From assembly GCF_030814995.1 (NCBI RefSeq), contig NZ_JAUSVX010000001.1, forward strand, positions 372,001-436,000: a stretch of DNA of 64,000 nt. Direction: 5' to 3'. The notes below the pieces were generated by a model, which saw only the letters and a program-made list of their open reading frames with translations, had not been told where the DNA came from and searched no databases. The position numbers were made by a program, and so were the translations under genes. This document shows positions 47,693 to 57,401 of this stretch, one piece after another (the first letter of the stretch is position 1; the number at the start of each line of letters is the position of its first letter). This DNA comes from Labrys wisconsinensis (lineage in GTDB: Bacteria; Pseudomonadota; Alphaproteobacteria; Rhizobiales; Labraceae).

Positions 47693-47797
47693 GGCAGGTC
47701 CCCTGTGCTTCCCCTCGATATTCCACCGCCGTGCGGGAAGCGCAACACGGGAGGGCGAGCCGCAGGCAGGCCCCGGCGCCTGCGCCTGACATAGGCA

Positions 47798-48997
47798 TCA
47801 GCGCGCCGGCGCGATAGCCCGTGCCGCCCTCGACGCGTGGAGGACGACGAGAGCGGCGATGCCGGTCGCCGCCACGGCAAGCGCCAGCGGCAGGGCGCTG
47901 GCGCCCAGGGCATGGCCGACCAGCGCGCCGATCCCCGCCCCCGCCAGCATCTGCACGAAGCCGGCAAAGGAAGAGGCCGCGCCGGCCCGGTCCGGGAACG
48001 GCGCCAGGGCGCCCGCCATCGCCTGCGGCATGACGAGGCCGACCCCGGCGAGGTAGAGCGCCATCGGCACGACGATGGCGGCGGGATGCGGGATGCCGGC
48101 CAGCACCAGCGCCAGCATGGCGACGCCGCCGAGGGCGAGGCAGGCGACGCCGATGGAGAGCGTCGCCTCGATGCCGTGCCGCGTCACCAGGGCCTGGGCC
48201 GCGAGCGTCCCGGCGATGTAGCCGATCACGCCGACGACGAAGGCGAAGCCGAAGGCCAGCGCCGAGAGGCCATAGACGCCCTGCAGCACGAAGCTCGACC
48301 CGGAGATCCAGGCGAACAGGCCGCCGTAGGTCAGCGACATCAGCACGAGATAGGCGAGGAAGCCGCGGTTGCGCGTCAGGCCGGCGAAGCTCCTGGCAAT
48401 GCCGAGCGGCGAGATCGGCGCCGGGTTCGGCGCCCGCAGCGTCTCCGGCAGCTTGCGCCAGGCGACGAGGCCGCCGGCCGCGGCCAGCGCCGCCGCCAGC
48501 ACGAAATTCGCCTGCCAGCCGATCCCGGCCTGCAGCAGGCCGCCCACCACCGGCGCCACTGCCGGCACCAGGCCCATGATCGTGCCCATCAGCGCCAGCT
48601 CGCGCGCCGCCCGCGGGCCTTCATAGAGGTCGCGCACCACGGTGCGGGCGAGCACGATGGGCCCGGATGCGCCGAGGGCCTGCAGGAAGCGGGCGGCGAG
48701 CAGCGCCTCGATCGAGGGCGCGGCGGCGCAGATCAGGCTGGCGGCGACGAAGAGGACCAGCCCGCCGATGAGCGGCGGCCGCCGTCCGAACCGGTCGGAG
48801 AGCGGACCGTAGATCACCTGCCCCGCGGCGAAGCCGACGAGGAACACGGACAGGGTGAGCTGCACCTGCGCCGTCGAGGCGCCCAGCGCCGTGCCGATCA
48901 GGGGCAGCGACGGCAGGTACATGTCCGTCGACAGCGGCCCGAGCGCGGTCAGGAGCGCGAGCAGCGCCGTGAGGGCGAAGGTGTCGGGACGGAGCAT
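47798..48997 (-). CDS. Bcr/CflA-family multidrug MFS transporter
   Basis: A 399-residue major facilitator protein with twelve hydrophobic segments. It begins FALTALLALLTALGPLSTDMYLPSLPLIG, the hallmark of Bcr/CflA drug:proton antiporters, followed by GQVIYGPLSDRFGRRPPLIGGL (motif A) and ARFLQALGASGPIVLARTVVRDLY (motif B region). It is predicted to export bicyclomycin-like drugs or cysteine/small metabolites. ATG 48997 is chosen by homology; an upstream extension is poor sequence. gshB follows on the same strand. Confidence 0.93.
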   Translation of the reverse strand: MLRPDTFALTALLALLTALGPLSTDMYLPSLPLIGTALGASTAQVQLTLSVFLVGFAAGQVIYGPLSDRFGRRPPLIGGLVLFVAASLICAAAPSIEALLAARFLQALGASGPIVLARTVVRDLYEGPRAARELALMGTIMGLVPAVAPVVGGLLQAGIGWQANFVLAAALAAAGGLVAWRKLPETLRAPNPAPISPLGIARSFAGLTRNRGFLAYLVLMSLTYGGLFAWISGSSFVLQGVYGLSALAFGFAFVVGVIGYIAGTLAAQALVTRHGIEATLSIGVACLALGGVAMLALVLAGIPHPAAIVVPMALYLAGVGLVMPQAMAGALAPFPDRAGAASSFAGFVQMLAGAGIGALVGHALGASALPLALAVAATGIAALVVLHASRAARAIAPAR

Positions 48998-49079
48998 GGG
49001 GCGGGGTCGTCGCCTGGCGGGGTGCCCTTTCTGGCCGAAGCACCCGCCGGGCGCCAGCCCCCGTGCCGCACGGCCGCCC

Positions 49080-50363
49080 CTATTTCGCCTCCTCGGGCCG
49101 GCCGACATAGCCGGCCATCAGCACCAGCCCGGTGTCGCTCTGGCGCAGCGCGAACAGGAAAGGCTTGTCGACCTTCATGACGATGTGCGGCGCCGGCAGG
49201 CTGCGCAGCGTCGTCACCGCGGTGGCGGCGGCGGCCTCCGTGCCCTTCTCGTCGACGCGGATCACCGCCTTCTGCACGATCTCGGCGATGACCTGCGGCG
49301 TCGGGGAGAGGCCGGCCAGCGCCGTCTTCGACAGCCGGGCGGGCTTGAGGCCGAGCTTGTCGGCGGCGTCGAGCAGGTCGGTGGCGACGGAGAGCGAAAA
49401 GCGCGGCAGAGCCACCTCGCCCTCGGCCTCCGCGAAGCCCTCGCCGGCGAGCCAGGCGCCGGCGTCGTGGAACTCCTCGGCCCGGGCCGGCTTGTCCTTG
49501 GTGGTGACGACGACCAGCGAATAGCCCTTCGTAACATAGGGCAGCGAGACGGCGATGAAGTGATCGTCCTGACGGAACTGCATCGCGCCGAGGCCCGAGT
49601 GCATCATCGACACCTTGTCCGGGGCGCCCGCGGCCGGGGTGAACGGCTCCTGCTGGGTCAGCCGGGCATCGAAGGGCGTCTTCCAGTCGTCCTTGAAATG
49701 CAGGGCGTTGAGCGCCACCAGCCCGCCGGCGCGCAGCGGCTGGTCGAGGATGGTCGGGATCAGCCCCTTGGTGGTGTCCGAGACGAACGTGTTGATGCGC
49801 TCCAGCGTCTTCGGGTCGTCGAGGCTTTCGGTCGAGACCTCGGCCCCGGCCGCCTGCAGGCCGAGCACGGCGAGCGGGAAGGGCTTCGCGGCCGGATCGA
49901 ACACCACGGCGCTGGCGAAGGCGAGCGGGCCCCCCTGCGGCTTGGCCACCAGCGCCAGCGCGGCGCGCAGCGCCTCGAGGTCGGCGGCCGCATCGGCGCC
50001 CGGCCGGTCGAGGCCGAGCGTCTTGTGGATCGCCGCCCGCATCGGCGCGCTGGCGCCGAGGTCGAGCAGCGCCAGGGGCGAGGCCAGGCTCGCCGGGGAG
50101 ACGACGATGTTCTCCGGCGGCTTCGGGGCCCGTGCCAGTTCGCCGATCAGGTCGAGGCCGAGCCTGGCCTGGGCGGTGAGACGCTGCTGCTCGGGCGTCG
50201 GCGCCGCGGCGACCTCGACCGGCTTGCCGGCATTCGCCGGAGCCGCCGGAGCCATTGTCGACGGCGCGGCGGCCTTGGGCTTCGTCGCGGCGAGGCCTTC
50301 GCCACCCGCCGAGACGGCGAGGAGGCCGGCGTAAAGGGACGCAAGCACGATGGCTCTGCGCAT
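49080..50363 (-). CDS. Secreted serpin (serine protease inhibitor family I4)
   Basis: A 427-residue serpin with signal peptide (LASLYAGLLAVSAGG) and a Pro/Ala-rich spacer before the serpin fold. Core motifs include NIVVSPASLASPLALLDLGA, LVALNALHFKDDWKTPFD, VSMMHSGLG, VSLPYV and the final strand KPFLFALRQSDTGLVLMAGYVGRP. The reactive-loop hinge EKGTEAAAAT (P15 Gly374, P14 Thr375) matches inhibitory serpins. By counting, P1 would be Ser388 with Arg387 at P2, so the target protease is uncertain. GAGAGGAAAC precedes ATG 50363. Its neighbours give no operon clue. Confidence 0.92.
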   Translation of the reverse strand: MRRAIVLASLYAGLLAVSAGGEGLAATKPKAAAPSTMAPAAPANAGKPVEVAAAPTPEQQRLTAQARLGLDLIGELARAPKPPENIVVSPASLASPLALLDLGASAPMRAAIHKTLGLDRPGADAAADLEALRAALALVAKPQGGPLAFASAVVFDPAAKPFPLAVLGLQAAGAEVSTESLDDPKTLERINTFVSDTTKGLIPTILDQPLRAGGLVALNALHFKDDWKTPFDARLTQQEPFTPAAGAPDKVSMMHSGLGAMQFRQDDHFIAVSLPYVTKGYSLVVVTTKDKPARAEEFHDAGAWLAGEGFAEAEGEVALPRFSLSVATDLLDAADKLGLKPARLSKTALAGLSPTPQVIAEIVQKAVIRVDEKGTEAAAATAVTTLRSLPAPHIVMKVDKPFLFALRQSDTGLVLMAGYVGRPEEAK

Positions 50364-50506
50364 GATGTTTCCTCTCTCCCGGGACCGGCCCCATTCACCA
50401 CCACGGCCGGCGGCGCGGCGCCGTGCCTTTTCGCACCCAGCGCGCCGAGGCAGCGACCCCATCGGCCGCAGCGGCAGTGTAGCGCCTGACCGGGCGGGAG
50501 GCGAGG

Positions 50507-51379
50507 TCAGGCGGCCTGGCGCTGGCGGCTGCGGAACCCGTCGCGGATGAAGCGCGCCAGCTCCTCGACGACGGCGCTCGGCCGGGCGCGCGACATGTGC
50601 AGCGCGATCGAGTAGGGCTGCAGCGGCGGCAGGCCGGATTGCGGCCCGAGGATCTCCAGATGCCCCGGGACGGTGGCGGCCATCAGCGCCATCACCGCCA
50701 GGTCGGTCTCGACGGTGGCGTTCATCACCTCGGCGCCGCCGATCTCCGACATCGCCCACCAGGAGATGTCCGCGCCGGCGAGGGCCGCGACGATGGCGGG
50801 GCGGAAGATGCAGGTCTCGGCCCCGAGCGACACCGGCAGCGGCCGCTTGCGGTGGGCCTCGCCGCCGCGGGCGCCGACCCAGACCAGGCGGTCGATCGCC
50901 AGGGTCTCGGCGCCCGCGCTGGCCTGCGGCTGCTCGACCAGGGTGAGGTCGATCTGGCCGGCCTGCAGCGTCTCCAGGAGCTTCAGCGACGGCTCGCACA
51001 CCAGCGTCACCCGCACATTGGGATAGGCGCGGGAGAAGCCGCGCAGCACCGGCGGCAGATAGGTGTTGACCAGGTCGTAGGGGATGCCGAGGCGGACCTC
51101 GCCGCTGTGGATCGGCACCGTCATCTCGGCCCAGATCTCGTCGTTGAGCGCCAGCATCCGCTTGGCCTTGCCGAACAGGCGCTCGCCGGCATTGGTCAGG
51201 CGCAGCCCCTTGCGGTCGCGCTCGAACAGGCGGGCCTCGAACCCGTCCTCCAGGCGCTTGATCTGCTGGCTGATCGCCGCCTGCGTCAGGTTGAGCACGT
51301 TGGCGGCCGCGGTCATCCCCGCCGTCTCGGCCACGGCGATGAAGGCCCTGAGCAGGCCGGTGTCGATATTCCTGGTCAT
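50507..51379 (-). CDS. LysR-family regulator, divergent from DUF1127 gene
   Basis: A 290-residue LysR protein with helix-turn-helix GMTAAANVLNLTQAAISQQIKRLED in the first 60 residues and an effector domain with GEVRLGIPYDLVNTYLPPVLRGF and DLTLVEQPQ. The start ATG 51379 matches the family (MTRNIDTGLLRAFIAVAETA). It is divergent from a DUF1127 gene across 113 bp that are unusually AT-rich, with an ATCAT-N14-ATGAT dyad at 51421-51444. That is the likely shared control region. The ligand is unknown. Confidence 0.92.
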   Translation of the reverse strand: MTRNIDTGLLRAFIAVAETAGMTAAANVLNLTQAAISQQIKRLEDGFEARLFERDRKGLRLTNAGERLFGKAKRMLALNDEIWAEMTVPIHSGEVRLGIPYDLVNTYLPPVLRGFSRAYPNVRVTLVCEPSLKLLETLQAGQIDLTLVEQPQASAGAETLAIDRLVWVGARGGEAHRKRPLPVSLGAETCIFRPAIVAALAGADISWWAMSEIGGAEVMNATVETDLAVMALMAATVPGHLEILGPQSGLPPLQPYSIALHMSRARPSAVVEELARFIRDGFRSRQRQAA

Positions 51380-51420
51380 CCCGAGCCTTGGATCATCAAT
51401 AATGAATTGTTATCTGCAGC

Positions 51421-51444
51421 ATCATAAACATTAGTTTCCATGAT
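51421..51444. promoter_or_regulatory. Candidate LysR-box in the LysR/DUF1127 divergent promoter
   Basis: ATCAT at 51421-51425 and ATGAT at 51440-51444 form an interrupted dyad with AT-rich filling, a loose T-N11-A-like arrangement. It lies in the 113-bp divergent region. The local drop in GC marks the promoter zone, but the exact boxes are not certain. Confidence 0.4.
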
Positions 51445-51492
51445 TCAAGTCGCCTTGGTAGGGTACGCCATCCCAAGAGATCGGAGGCTGTC

Positions 51493-51711
51493 ATGGCCGC
51501 GTCGCTGTCGTCCCATTCCTTCCATTCCAACCGGCCGCACCCGGTGCTGGACCGCGCGGTCGCGGCCTGGCGGCGGCTGTCGGACGAGATCCGCATCCGT
51601 CGCGACCTCAACCGGCTCGGCGCCTTCGACGATGCCGCCCTGTCGGACCTCGGCCTCTCCCGCGGAGGCATCGAAGGCGCGATCCGCGACGGCCGCACGG
51701 ACCGGCACTGA
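51493..51711 (+). CDS. DUF1127 small protein
   Basis: A 72-residue basic protein with the DUF1127 domain in its C-terminal half (WRRLSDEIRIRRDLNRLGAFDDAALSDLGLSRGGIEGAIRDGR). The arginine-rich helix is typical. In other alphaproteobacteria, DUF1127 proteins bind RNA and influence small-RNA turnover, phosphate and carbon metabolism; applying that here is inference. ATG 51493 follows GGAGG. A divergent LysR regulator faces it. Confidence 0.88.
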   Translation: MAASLSSHSFHSNRPHPVLDRAVAAWRRLSDEIRIRRDLNRLGAFDDAALSDLGLSRGGIEGAIRDGRTDRH

Positions 51712-51847
51712 GGCCCGCCCAGCCGGGCGGGCGCCCCGCCTGCCCGGCCAAGACCGCCGTTCCCCGCCCGGACGGCCGATTACGCCTTCCTCAGGCCGCC
51801 GCGCCCCGATATAAGGCCGCGTCCGTCGTCCCCGAGGAATGGCATTC

Positions 51848-52441
51848 ATGCGCAGCGCCGCCGTCGAGCGCACCACGAAGGAAACCTCCGTCTCCGTCTC
51901 CGTCGCCCTCGACGGGACGGGGCGCTACGACGTCGCCACCGGCGTCGGCTTCTTCGACCATATGCTCGAGCAGCTGTCGCGCCACTCCCTGATCGACATC
52001 ACGGTGCGCGCCAAGGGCGACCTGCACATCGACGATCACCACACGGTCGAGGATGTCGGCATCGCCCTCGGCCAGGCCGTGCGCCAGGCCATGGGCGACA
52101 TGAAGGGCATCACCCGCTATGCCGACGCCTGCCTGCCGATGGACGACACGCTGACGCGCGCCGCCATCGACGTGTCCGGCCGCCCCTTCCTGGTGTTCAA
52201 GGTCGCCTTTCCCAGGGAGAAGATCGGCACGTTCGACACCGAGCTGGTGCGCGAATGGTTCCAGGCCTTCGCCATGAACGCCGGCGTGACGCTGCATGTC
52301 GAGACGCTCCACGGCGAGAACGCCCACCACATCGCCGAGAGCTGTTTCAAGGCGCTGGCGCGCACCCTGCGCGCCGCCCTGGCGGTCGACCCGCGCACGG
52401 CCGGGGACCTGCCCACCACCAAGGGCCGGCTCGGAGGCTGA
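51848..52441 (+). CDS. hisB: Imidazoleglycerol-phosphate dehydratase
   Basis: A monofunctional 197-residue HisB (no phosphatase domain), removing water from imidazole glycerol phosphate. Metal-binding repeats are [14 protein letters not shown] with [14 protein letters not shown], and [28 protein letters not shown] 51848 has GAGGAA at 10 bases; ATG 51839 overlaps that site and is less likely. First gene of the his operon. There is no attenuator with His codons in the short leader that I can see. Confidence 0.96.
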   Translation: MRSAAVERTTKETSVSVSVALDGTGRYDVATGVGFFDHMLEQLSRHSLIDITVRAKGDLHIDDHHTVEDVGIALGQAVRQAMGDMKGITRYADACLPMDDTLTRAAIDVSGRPFLVFKVAFPREKIGTFDTELVREWFQAFAMNAGVTLHVETLHGENAHHIAESCFKALARTLRAALAVDPRTAGDLPTTKGRLGG

Positions 52442-52442
52442 G

Positions 52443-52928
52443 ATGGCATCCTGGAGCGTGTTCGAGCCGCCGGCGAGCCCGCCCGGCTCCTTCGAGGCCG
52501 CCGACGCCAGCGCCTTCGTCAAGGACGGCTGGTGCTGGCCGGCCCTGCTGATTCCGCCCGTCTGGCTCCTGTGGCGACGGATGTGGCTGGTGTTCCTCGG
52601 CTGGCTCGGGGCCCTGGTGGCGATCAACCTCGCCGGCCGGCTGGCGCAGGCGCCCGACGCGGTGACCGGCGGCATCGAGATCCTGTTCTTCCTGTGGTTC
52701 GCCCTGGAGGCCAACGCCCTGCGCCGCTGGACGCTCGCCGGCAAGGACTGGCGCTTCGTCGGCATCGCCACCGGCTCCGACCGGGTCGAGGCCGAGCATC
52801 GCTTCTTCGCCAGCCGGTCCACGCCGCCCGTGGTGCCGGCCGAGCCCACCGCCACGCCGGGCCTCTCCGGCCGCGACGCCGAGCCGGTGCTCGGCGTCTT
52901 CCCGCATCCCTGGGGCGGCGGGCGATGA
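52443..52928 (+). CDS. DUF2628 membrane protein in the his operon
   Basis: A 161-residue membrane protein of the DUF2628 family with two or three hydrophobic segments (about residues 28-45, 46-65 and 78-92). The [26 protein letters not shown]-like region is characteristic (here [20 protein letters not shown]). Function is unknown; its position between hisB and hisH is conserved in Rhizobiales. It starts one base after the hisB stop and its own stop overlaps the hisH ATG (ATGA at 52925), so it is firmly part of the operon. Confidence 0.9.
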   Translation: MASWSVFEPPASPPGSFEAADASAFVKDGWCWPALLIPPVWLLWRRMWLVFLGWLGALVAINLAGRLAQAPDAVTGGIEILFFLWFALEANALRRWTLAGKDWRFVGIATGSDRVEAEHRFFASRSTPPVVPAEPTATPGLSGRDAEPVLGVFPHPWGGGR

Positions 52929-53575
52929 TCACGGCCATCGTCGACTACGGCTCGGGCAACCTGCACTCCGCCCGCAAGGCCTTCGAGCGCGCCTCGCGCG
53001 AGAGCGGCACTGCCGCCGATATCCTCGTGACGGCCGATCCCGAGCGCGTGCGCCGCGCCGACCGCATCGTCCTGCCCGGCGTCGGCGCCTTCGCCGACTG
53101 CAAGCGGGGCCTGGCCGCCGTGCCGGGCATGATCGAGGCGCTGGACGAGGCGGTGATCCCAGGCGGGCGGCCCTTCCTCGGCATCTGCGTCGGCATGCAG
53201 CTGATGGCCGAGCGCGGTCTGGAGTTCGAGACCACGCGCGGGCTCGGCTGGATCGCCGGCGACGTCAAGGTGATCGCGCCGGCCGATCCGGCGCTGAAGA
53301 TCCCGCACATGGGCTGGAACACGCTGAACCTGCGCCGCGACCATGCCCTGCTCGCCGGCATTCCGACCGGCCCGGCCGGGCTGCACGCCTATTTCGTGCA
53401 TTCCTTCCATCTCGCCGCGGCCTCGCCCGAGCTGCTGCTCGCCGAGGCCGACTATGCCGGGCCGGTGACCGCCATGGTCGGGCGCGACAACCTGGCGGGC
53501 ACCCAGTTCCATCCCGAGAAGAGCCAGCGCCTCGGCCTGGCCCTGATCGCCAATTTCCTGGCGTGGCGGCCGTGA
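52925..53575 (+). CDS. hisH: Imidazole glycerol phosphate synthase, glutaminase subunit
   Basis: A 216-residue class I glutamine amidotransferase that feeds ammonia to HisF. It shows [30 protein letters not shown], the nucleophile Cys in [11 protein letters not shown], and the His/Glu pair in [13 protein letters not shown] 52925 overlaps the DUF2628 stop; the next gene hisA starts within its stop. All triad residues are present. Confidence 0.97.
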   Translation: MITAIVDYGSGNLHSARKAFERASRESGTAADILVTADPERVRRADRIVLPGVGAFADCKRGLAAVPGMIEALDEAVIPGGRPFLGICVGMQLMAERGLEFETTRGLGWIAGDVKVIAPADPALKIPHMGWNTLNLRRDHALLAGIPTGPAGLHAYFVHSFHLAAASPELLLAEADYAGPVTAMVGRDNLAGTQFHPEKSQRLGLALIANFLAWRP

Positions 53576-54318
53576 TCCTCTATCCCGCGATCGATCTGAA
53601 GGAAGGGCGCTGCGTCCGTCTGGTCCAGGGCGACATGGCCAGGGCCACCGTCTTCAACGACAGCCCGGCCGACCAGGCCCGGGCCTTCCGGGCCATGGGC
53701 TTCTCGCATCTGCACGTCGTCGACCTCGACGGCGCCTTCGCCGGCCGGCCGATGAACGCCGCGGCGGTCGAGGCGATCCTCGCCGCCACCGCCATGCCGC
53801 TGCAGCTCGGCGGCGGCATCCGCGACATGGCGACCGTCGAGGGCTGGCTCGCCAAGGGCGTCGACCGCGTCATCATCGGCACCGCGGCGGTGCGTGACCC
53901 CGCCTTCGTCAAGGCGGCCGCCCGCGCCCATCCCGGCCGCGTCGCCGTCGGCCTCGACGCCCGCGACGGCTGCGTCGCGGTCGAGGGCTGGGCCGAAGCC
54001 TCGAGCCTGACGGCGGTCGAGCTTGCCCGCCGCTTCGAGGATGCCGGGGTGAGCGCCATCGTCTATACGAACATCGCCCGCGACGGTATGCTGGGCGGCA
54101 TCGACTGGGACGGCACGCTGGCGCTCGCCGAGGCCATCCGCATCCCGGTCGTCGCCTCCGGCGGCCTCGCCTCGATCGCGGATGTCGAACGGCTGATGCA
54201 GCCGGACGCCGCCAGGCTGGAGGGCGCCATTGCCGGACGGGCCCTCTATGACAGGCGGCTCGATCCGGCGGAGGCGCTGGCGCTGATCGGACGAGGCAGC
54301 AGCGAGGCGCGGCCATGA
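53572..54318 (+). CDS. hisA: Phosphoribosylformimino-AICAR ribotide isomerase
   Basis: A 248-residue TIM-barrel isomerase (ProFAR isomerase). It has [21 protein letters not shown], the catalytic Asp near the N-terminus, [35 protein letters not shown] and ASGGLAS. GTG 53572 is chosen because it overlaps the hisH stop (GTGA) and gives the normal N-terminus; GTG 53563 is also in frame. Its stop overlaps the following arginase-like gene. Confidence 0.95.
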   Translation: MILYPAIDLKEGRCVRLVQGDMARATVFNDSPADQARAFRAMGFSHLHVVDLDGAFAGRPMNAAAVEAILAATAMPLQLGGGIRDMATVEGWLAKGVDRVIIGTAAVRDPAFVKAAARAHPGRVAVGLDARDGCVAVEGWAEASSLTAVELARRFEDAGVSAIVYTNIARDGMLGGIDWDGTLALAEAIRIPVVASGGLASIADVERLMQPDAARLEGAIAGRALYDRRLDPAEALALIGRGSSEARP

Positions 54319-55181
54319 AAGTCGCTTTGATCGTCGTTCCCTATGATTCCGGCCGGTTCATGGCCCGCTGGGGCCTCGGCCCGATCGCCATCCGCCGGGC
54401 CGGCCTCGCCGAGGCGCTGACCGCGGCGGGCCACAACGTCACCGAGGCCACGGTCCTGCTCGGCGACCCCGACCCGCGCGAGGTCACCACCGGCTTTGCG
54501 GTGGCGGCGGAGATCGCGCGCCTCTGCCAGGCCGCTCTCGCCGGCGGGCGCTTCCCGCTGGTGATCGCCGGCAACTGCCTCTCGGCCGTCGGCGTCTGCG
54601 CCGGCATCGGTGCCGACGCCGCCGTCTGGTTCGACGCCCATGGCGACCTCAACACGCCCGAGACATCAGGCTCGGGCCTCCTCGACGGCATGGCGCTGGC
54701 CACGGTGCTCGGCGCCTGCTGGCCGAAGCTCGCCGGCGCCGTGCCGGGCTTCGCCCCGATCCACGCCGGCAGGGTGGTGCTGGCCGGAGCCAGGGACCTC
54801 GATCCGCCCGAGGCCGCGCTGATCGCGGCGCGCGGCATCGCCCATGTGCCGGCGGGCGAGGCGGCAACGGCGGCCCGGGCCGCGACCCAGGGAGCGGCAC
54901 GCGCGTATGTCCATCTCGATCTCGACGTGCTGGATCCGGCCATGCTGTCGGTCAACCGCTATGCGGTGCCCGGCGGCGCCAGCCTCGAGGCGCTCGGCGC
55001 CGCGGTGCACGACGTCGCGCATGCCGCGCCCGTGACGGGCGCGGCGATCACCGCCTACGATCCGGCCGTCGATCCCGACGGCCGGACCGCGACGGCCGCG
55101 GTGTCGCTGGCCACCGCCCTGGTCGCCGCCGTCGCCGACCGCTGGACCTGGGACGCGGTCAGCGCTGCGGTGAAGCTGTGA
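54315..55181 (+). CDS. Arginase/agmatinase-superfamily protein inside the his operon
   Basis: A 288-residue ureohydrolase-fold protein. Two of the three metal-binding motifs are intact: [12 protein letters not shown] (Asp-His-Asp) and HLDLDVLDP (Asp-Asp). In the first motif, usual GGDHS, the sequence is AGNCLS, so the metal-ligand His is Cys and Asp is Asn. Mn chemistry may still work or be altered. ATG 54315 overlaps the hisA stop. It separates hisA from hisF, with an 88-bp gap before hisF. The substrate is unknown and a role in histidine synthesis is not expected. Confidence 0.85.
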   Translation: MKVALIVVPYDSGRFMARWGLGPIAIRRAGLAEALTAAGHNVTEATVLLGDPDPREVTTGFAVAAEIARLCQAALAGGRFPLVIAGNCLSAVGVCAGIGADAAVWFDAHGDLNTPETSGSGLLDGMALATVLGACWPKLAGAVPGFAPIHAGRVVLAGARDLDPPEAALIAARGIAHVPAGEAATAARAATQGAARAYVHLDLDVLDPAMLSVNRYAVPGGASLEALGAAVHDVAHAAPVTGAAITAYDPAVDPDGRTATAAVSLATALVAAVADRWTWDAVSAAVKL

Positions 55182-55269
55182 ACACGGTCGTGACGGCGCT
55201 TGCGATTTCTGCCATTGTGCGGTGCAAAGAAAGTGGCCTTGCCGCCGCCCGGACCCTACGTCGACCGCC

Positions 55270-56052
55270 ATGCTGAAGGCCCGTGTCATCCCCTGCCTCG
55301 ACGTCAAGGACGGCCGTGTCGTCAAGGGCGTCAACTTCGTCGACCTCGTCGATGCCGGCGATCCCGTCGCCTGCGCCAGGGCCTATGACGCGGCGGGTGC
55401 GGACGAGCTGTGCTTCCTCGACATCAACGCCACCCACGAGAATCGCGGCACCATGTTCGACGTGGTGCGGCGCACGGCGGAGGCCTGCTTCATGCCGCTC
55501 ACCGTCGGCGGCGGCGTGCGCACGGTCGAGGACATCCGCAACCTCCTGCTGGCGGGCGCCGACAAGGTGTCGATCAACTCGGCCGCGGTGGCGCGTCGGG
55601 GCTTCGTCGGCGAGGCGGCGGAAAAGTTCGGCCAGCAATGCATCGTGGTGGCGATCGACGCCAAGAAGGTCTCGGCCGCGGGCGAGCCGGACCGCTGGGA
55701 GATCTTCACCCATGGCGGCCGCCGGCCGACCGGCATCGACGCCCTCGAATTCGCCGGCGAGGTGGTGGCGCTCGGCGCCGGCGAGATCCTGCTCACCTCC
55801 ATGGATCGCGACGGCACCAAGGCCGGCTTCGACATCGCCCTCACCCGCGCCGTGGCCGATGCCGTGCCGGTGCCGGTGATCGCCTCCGGCGGGGTCGGCA
55901 CGCTCGACCATCTCGTCGACGGCGTGCGCGATGGCCATGCCACGGCGGTGCTCGCCGCCTCGATCTTCCATTTCGGCACCTTCACCATCGGGCAAGCCAA
56001 GGCGCACATGGCCGCGGCCGGCCTGCCCATGCGCATGGACCTGGCGGCATGA
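55270..56052 (+). CDS. hisF: Imidazole glycerol phosphate synthase, cyclase subunit
   Basis: A 260-residue TIM barrel that forms imidazole glycerol phosphate and AICAR using ammonia from HisH. Landmarks are [20 protein letters not shown] (catalytic Asp), [46 protein letters not shown] (second Asp) and [19 protein letters not shown] 55270 begins the family N-terminus. Its end overlaps the start of hisE by four bases. Confidence 0.97.
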   Translation: MLKARVIPCLDVKDGRVVKGVNFVDLVDAGDPVACARAYDAAGADELCFLDINATHENRGTMFDVVRRTAEACFMPLTVGGGVRTVEDIRNLLLAGADKVSINSAAVARRGFVGEAAEKFGQQCIVVAIDAKKVSAAGEPDRWEIFTHGGRRPTGIDALEFAGEVVALGAGEILLTSMDRDGTKAGFDIALTRAVADAVPVPVIASGGVGTLDHLVDGVRDGHATAVLAASIFHFGTFTIGQAKAHMAAAGLPMRMDLAA

Positions 56053-56369
56053 GCTTCACCCTGTCCGACCTCGAGGCGCGGGTGGCGGCCCGCGCCGAGG
56101 CCTCGCCGGAGGAGTCCTGGACCGCCCGGCTGCTGGCCGCCGGCCCGTCGCGGGCCGCCAAGAAATTCGGCGAGGAGGCGATCGAATTCGTGATCGCCGC
56201 CGCGGAAGGCGACGGCAAGCAGATCGTCGGCGAGGCGGCCGACGTGCTCTACCACCTCCTGGTGGCCTTGAAGGCACGGGACGTGGCGCTCGCGGCGGTG
56301 ATGGCGGAACTCGAACAGCGCACCGCGCTCTCCGGCCTGGCCGAGAAGGCGGCCCGGACACGCGCATGA
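56049..56369 (+). CDS. hisE: Phosphoribosyl-ATP diphosphatase
   Basis: A 106-residue all-alpha pyrophosphohydrolase acting on phosphoribosyl-ATP, the second step of histidine synthesis. It has the MazG-like metal site in [16 protein letters not shown] and [17 protein letters not shown]. It is separate from hisI, as usual in alphaproteobacteria. ATG 56049 overlaps the hisF stop. coaA follows after about 43 bp. Confidence 0.95.
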   Translation: MSFTLSDLEARVAARAEASPEESWTARLLAAGPSRAAKKFGEEAIEFVIAAAEGDGKQIVGEAADVLYHLLVALKARDVALAAVMAELEQRTALSGLAEKAARTRA

Positions 56370-56412
56370 CCCACGGCATGGCAGCCGGGAGCAGCAACAT
56401 GGACCAGCCCTC

Positions 56413-57366
56413 TTGGATCGGGTGATCAAGCCGGACCTGTCACCCTACCGGCTGTTCTCGCGCCGGGACTGGGCGAGCCTGCGCGCCGACACGCCGATGA
56501 CGCTGACCGGCGAGGAGCTGGACCGGCTGCGCTCGCTCAACGACCCGGTTTCGCTCGCCGAGGTCGAGGAGATCTACCTGCCGCTCTCGCGCCTGCTCTC
56601 CCTCTATGTCGCGGCCACGCAGGGCCTCCACCGCGCCACCCAGGCCTTCCTCGGCACCAAGGACAGCAAGGTGCCCTTCCTGGTCGGCGTGGCGGGGTCG
56701 GTGGCGGTCGGCAAGTCCACCACGGCGCGCGTGCTGCGCCAGCTCCTGACCCGTTGGCCGAACACGCCCAAGGTCGATCTGATCACCACCGACGGCTTCC
56801 TCTTCCCCAATGCGGTGCTCCGGGCCCACGGCCTGATGGAGCGCAAGGGCTTTCCCGAGAGCTACGACACCCAGACGCTGCTGCGTTTCCTGGCGGACAT
56901 CAAGGCCGGCAAGGACCATGTCGAGGCGCCGGTCTATTCCCACCTCGTCTACGACGTCGTGCCGGGCGAGACGGTGGTCATCCACCAGCCGGACATCCTG
57001 ATCGTCGAGGGGCTCAACGTGCTGCAGCCCGCGCGCCTGCCGCGCGACGGCAAAGCCGTCCCCTTCGTCTCCGATTTCTTCGACTTCTCCGTCTATCTCG
57101 ACGCCAAGGAGGTGCTGCTGCGCCGCTGGTACGTCGAGCGCTTCATGACCCTGCGCGAGACCGCCTTCCGCAATCCCAAGTCATATTTTCGCAAATATGC
57201 CGATCTATCGGAGGGCGAGGCGCTGGAAACGGCGCACGGACTGTGGAGCCGGATCAACCAGCCCAACCTCGTCGAAAATATCCTTCCCACGCGCCCGCGC
57301 GCCGATTTGATCTTGCGCAAAGGCGAAACTCACGGCATCGAAGAGGTCGCGTTGCGCAAGCTCTGA
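56413..57366 (+). CDS. coaA: Pantothenate kinase, type I
   Basis: A 317-residue CoaA that phosphorylates pantothenate, the committed step of coenzyme A synthesis. It starts near [23 protein letters not shown] and carries Walker [66 protein letters not shown] and [16 protein letters not shown]. No ATG fits the N-terminus: TTG 56413 is used here, and GTG 56422 is the alternative. It is the last gene of the hisB-coaA cluster, an order conserved in Rhizobiales. Confidence 0.94.
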   Translation: MDRVIKPDLSPYRLFSRRDWASLRADTPMTLTGEELDRLRSLNDPVSLAEVEEIYLPLSRLLSLYVAATQGLHRATQAFLGTKDSKVPFLVGVAGSVAVGKSTTARVLRQLLTRWPNTPKVDLITTDGFLFPNAVLRAHGLMERKGFPESYDTQTLLRFLADIKAGKDHVEAPVYSHLVYDVVPGETVVIHQPDILIVEGLNVLQPARLPRDGKAVPFVSDFFDFSVYLDAKEVLLRRWYVERFMTLRETAFRNPKSYFRKYADLSEGEALETAHGLWSRINQPNLVENILPTRPRADLILRKGETHGIEEVALRKL

Positions 57367-57401
57367 GGCATCAGAACCTCCTCCAGGCATAAGGCAGCAG
57401 C

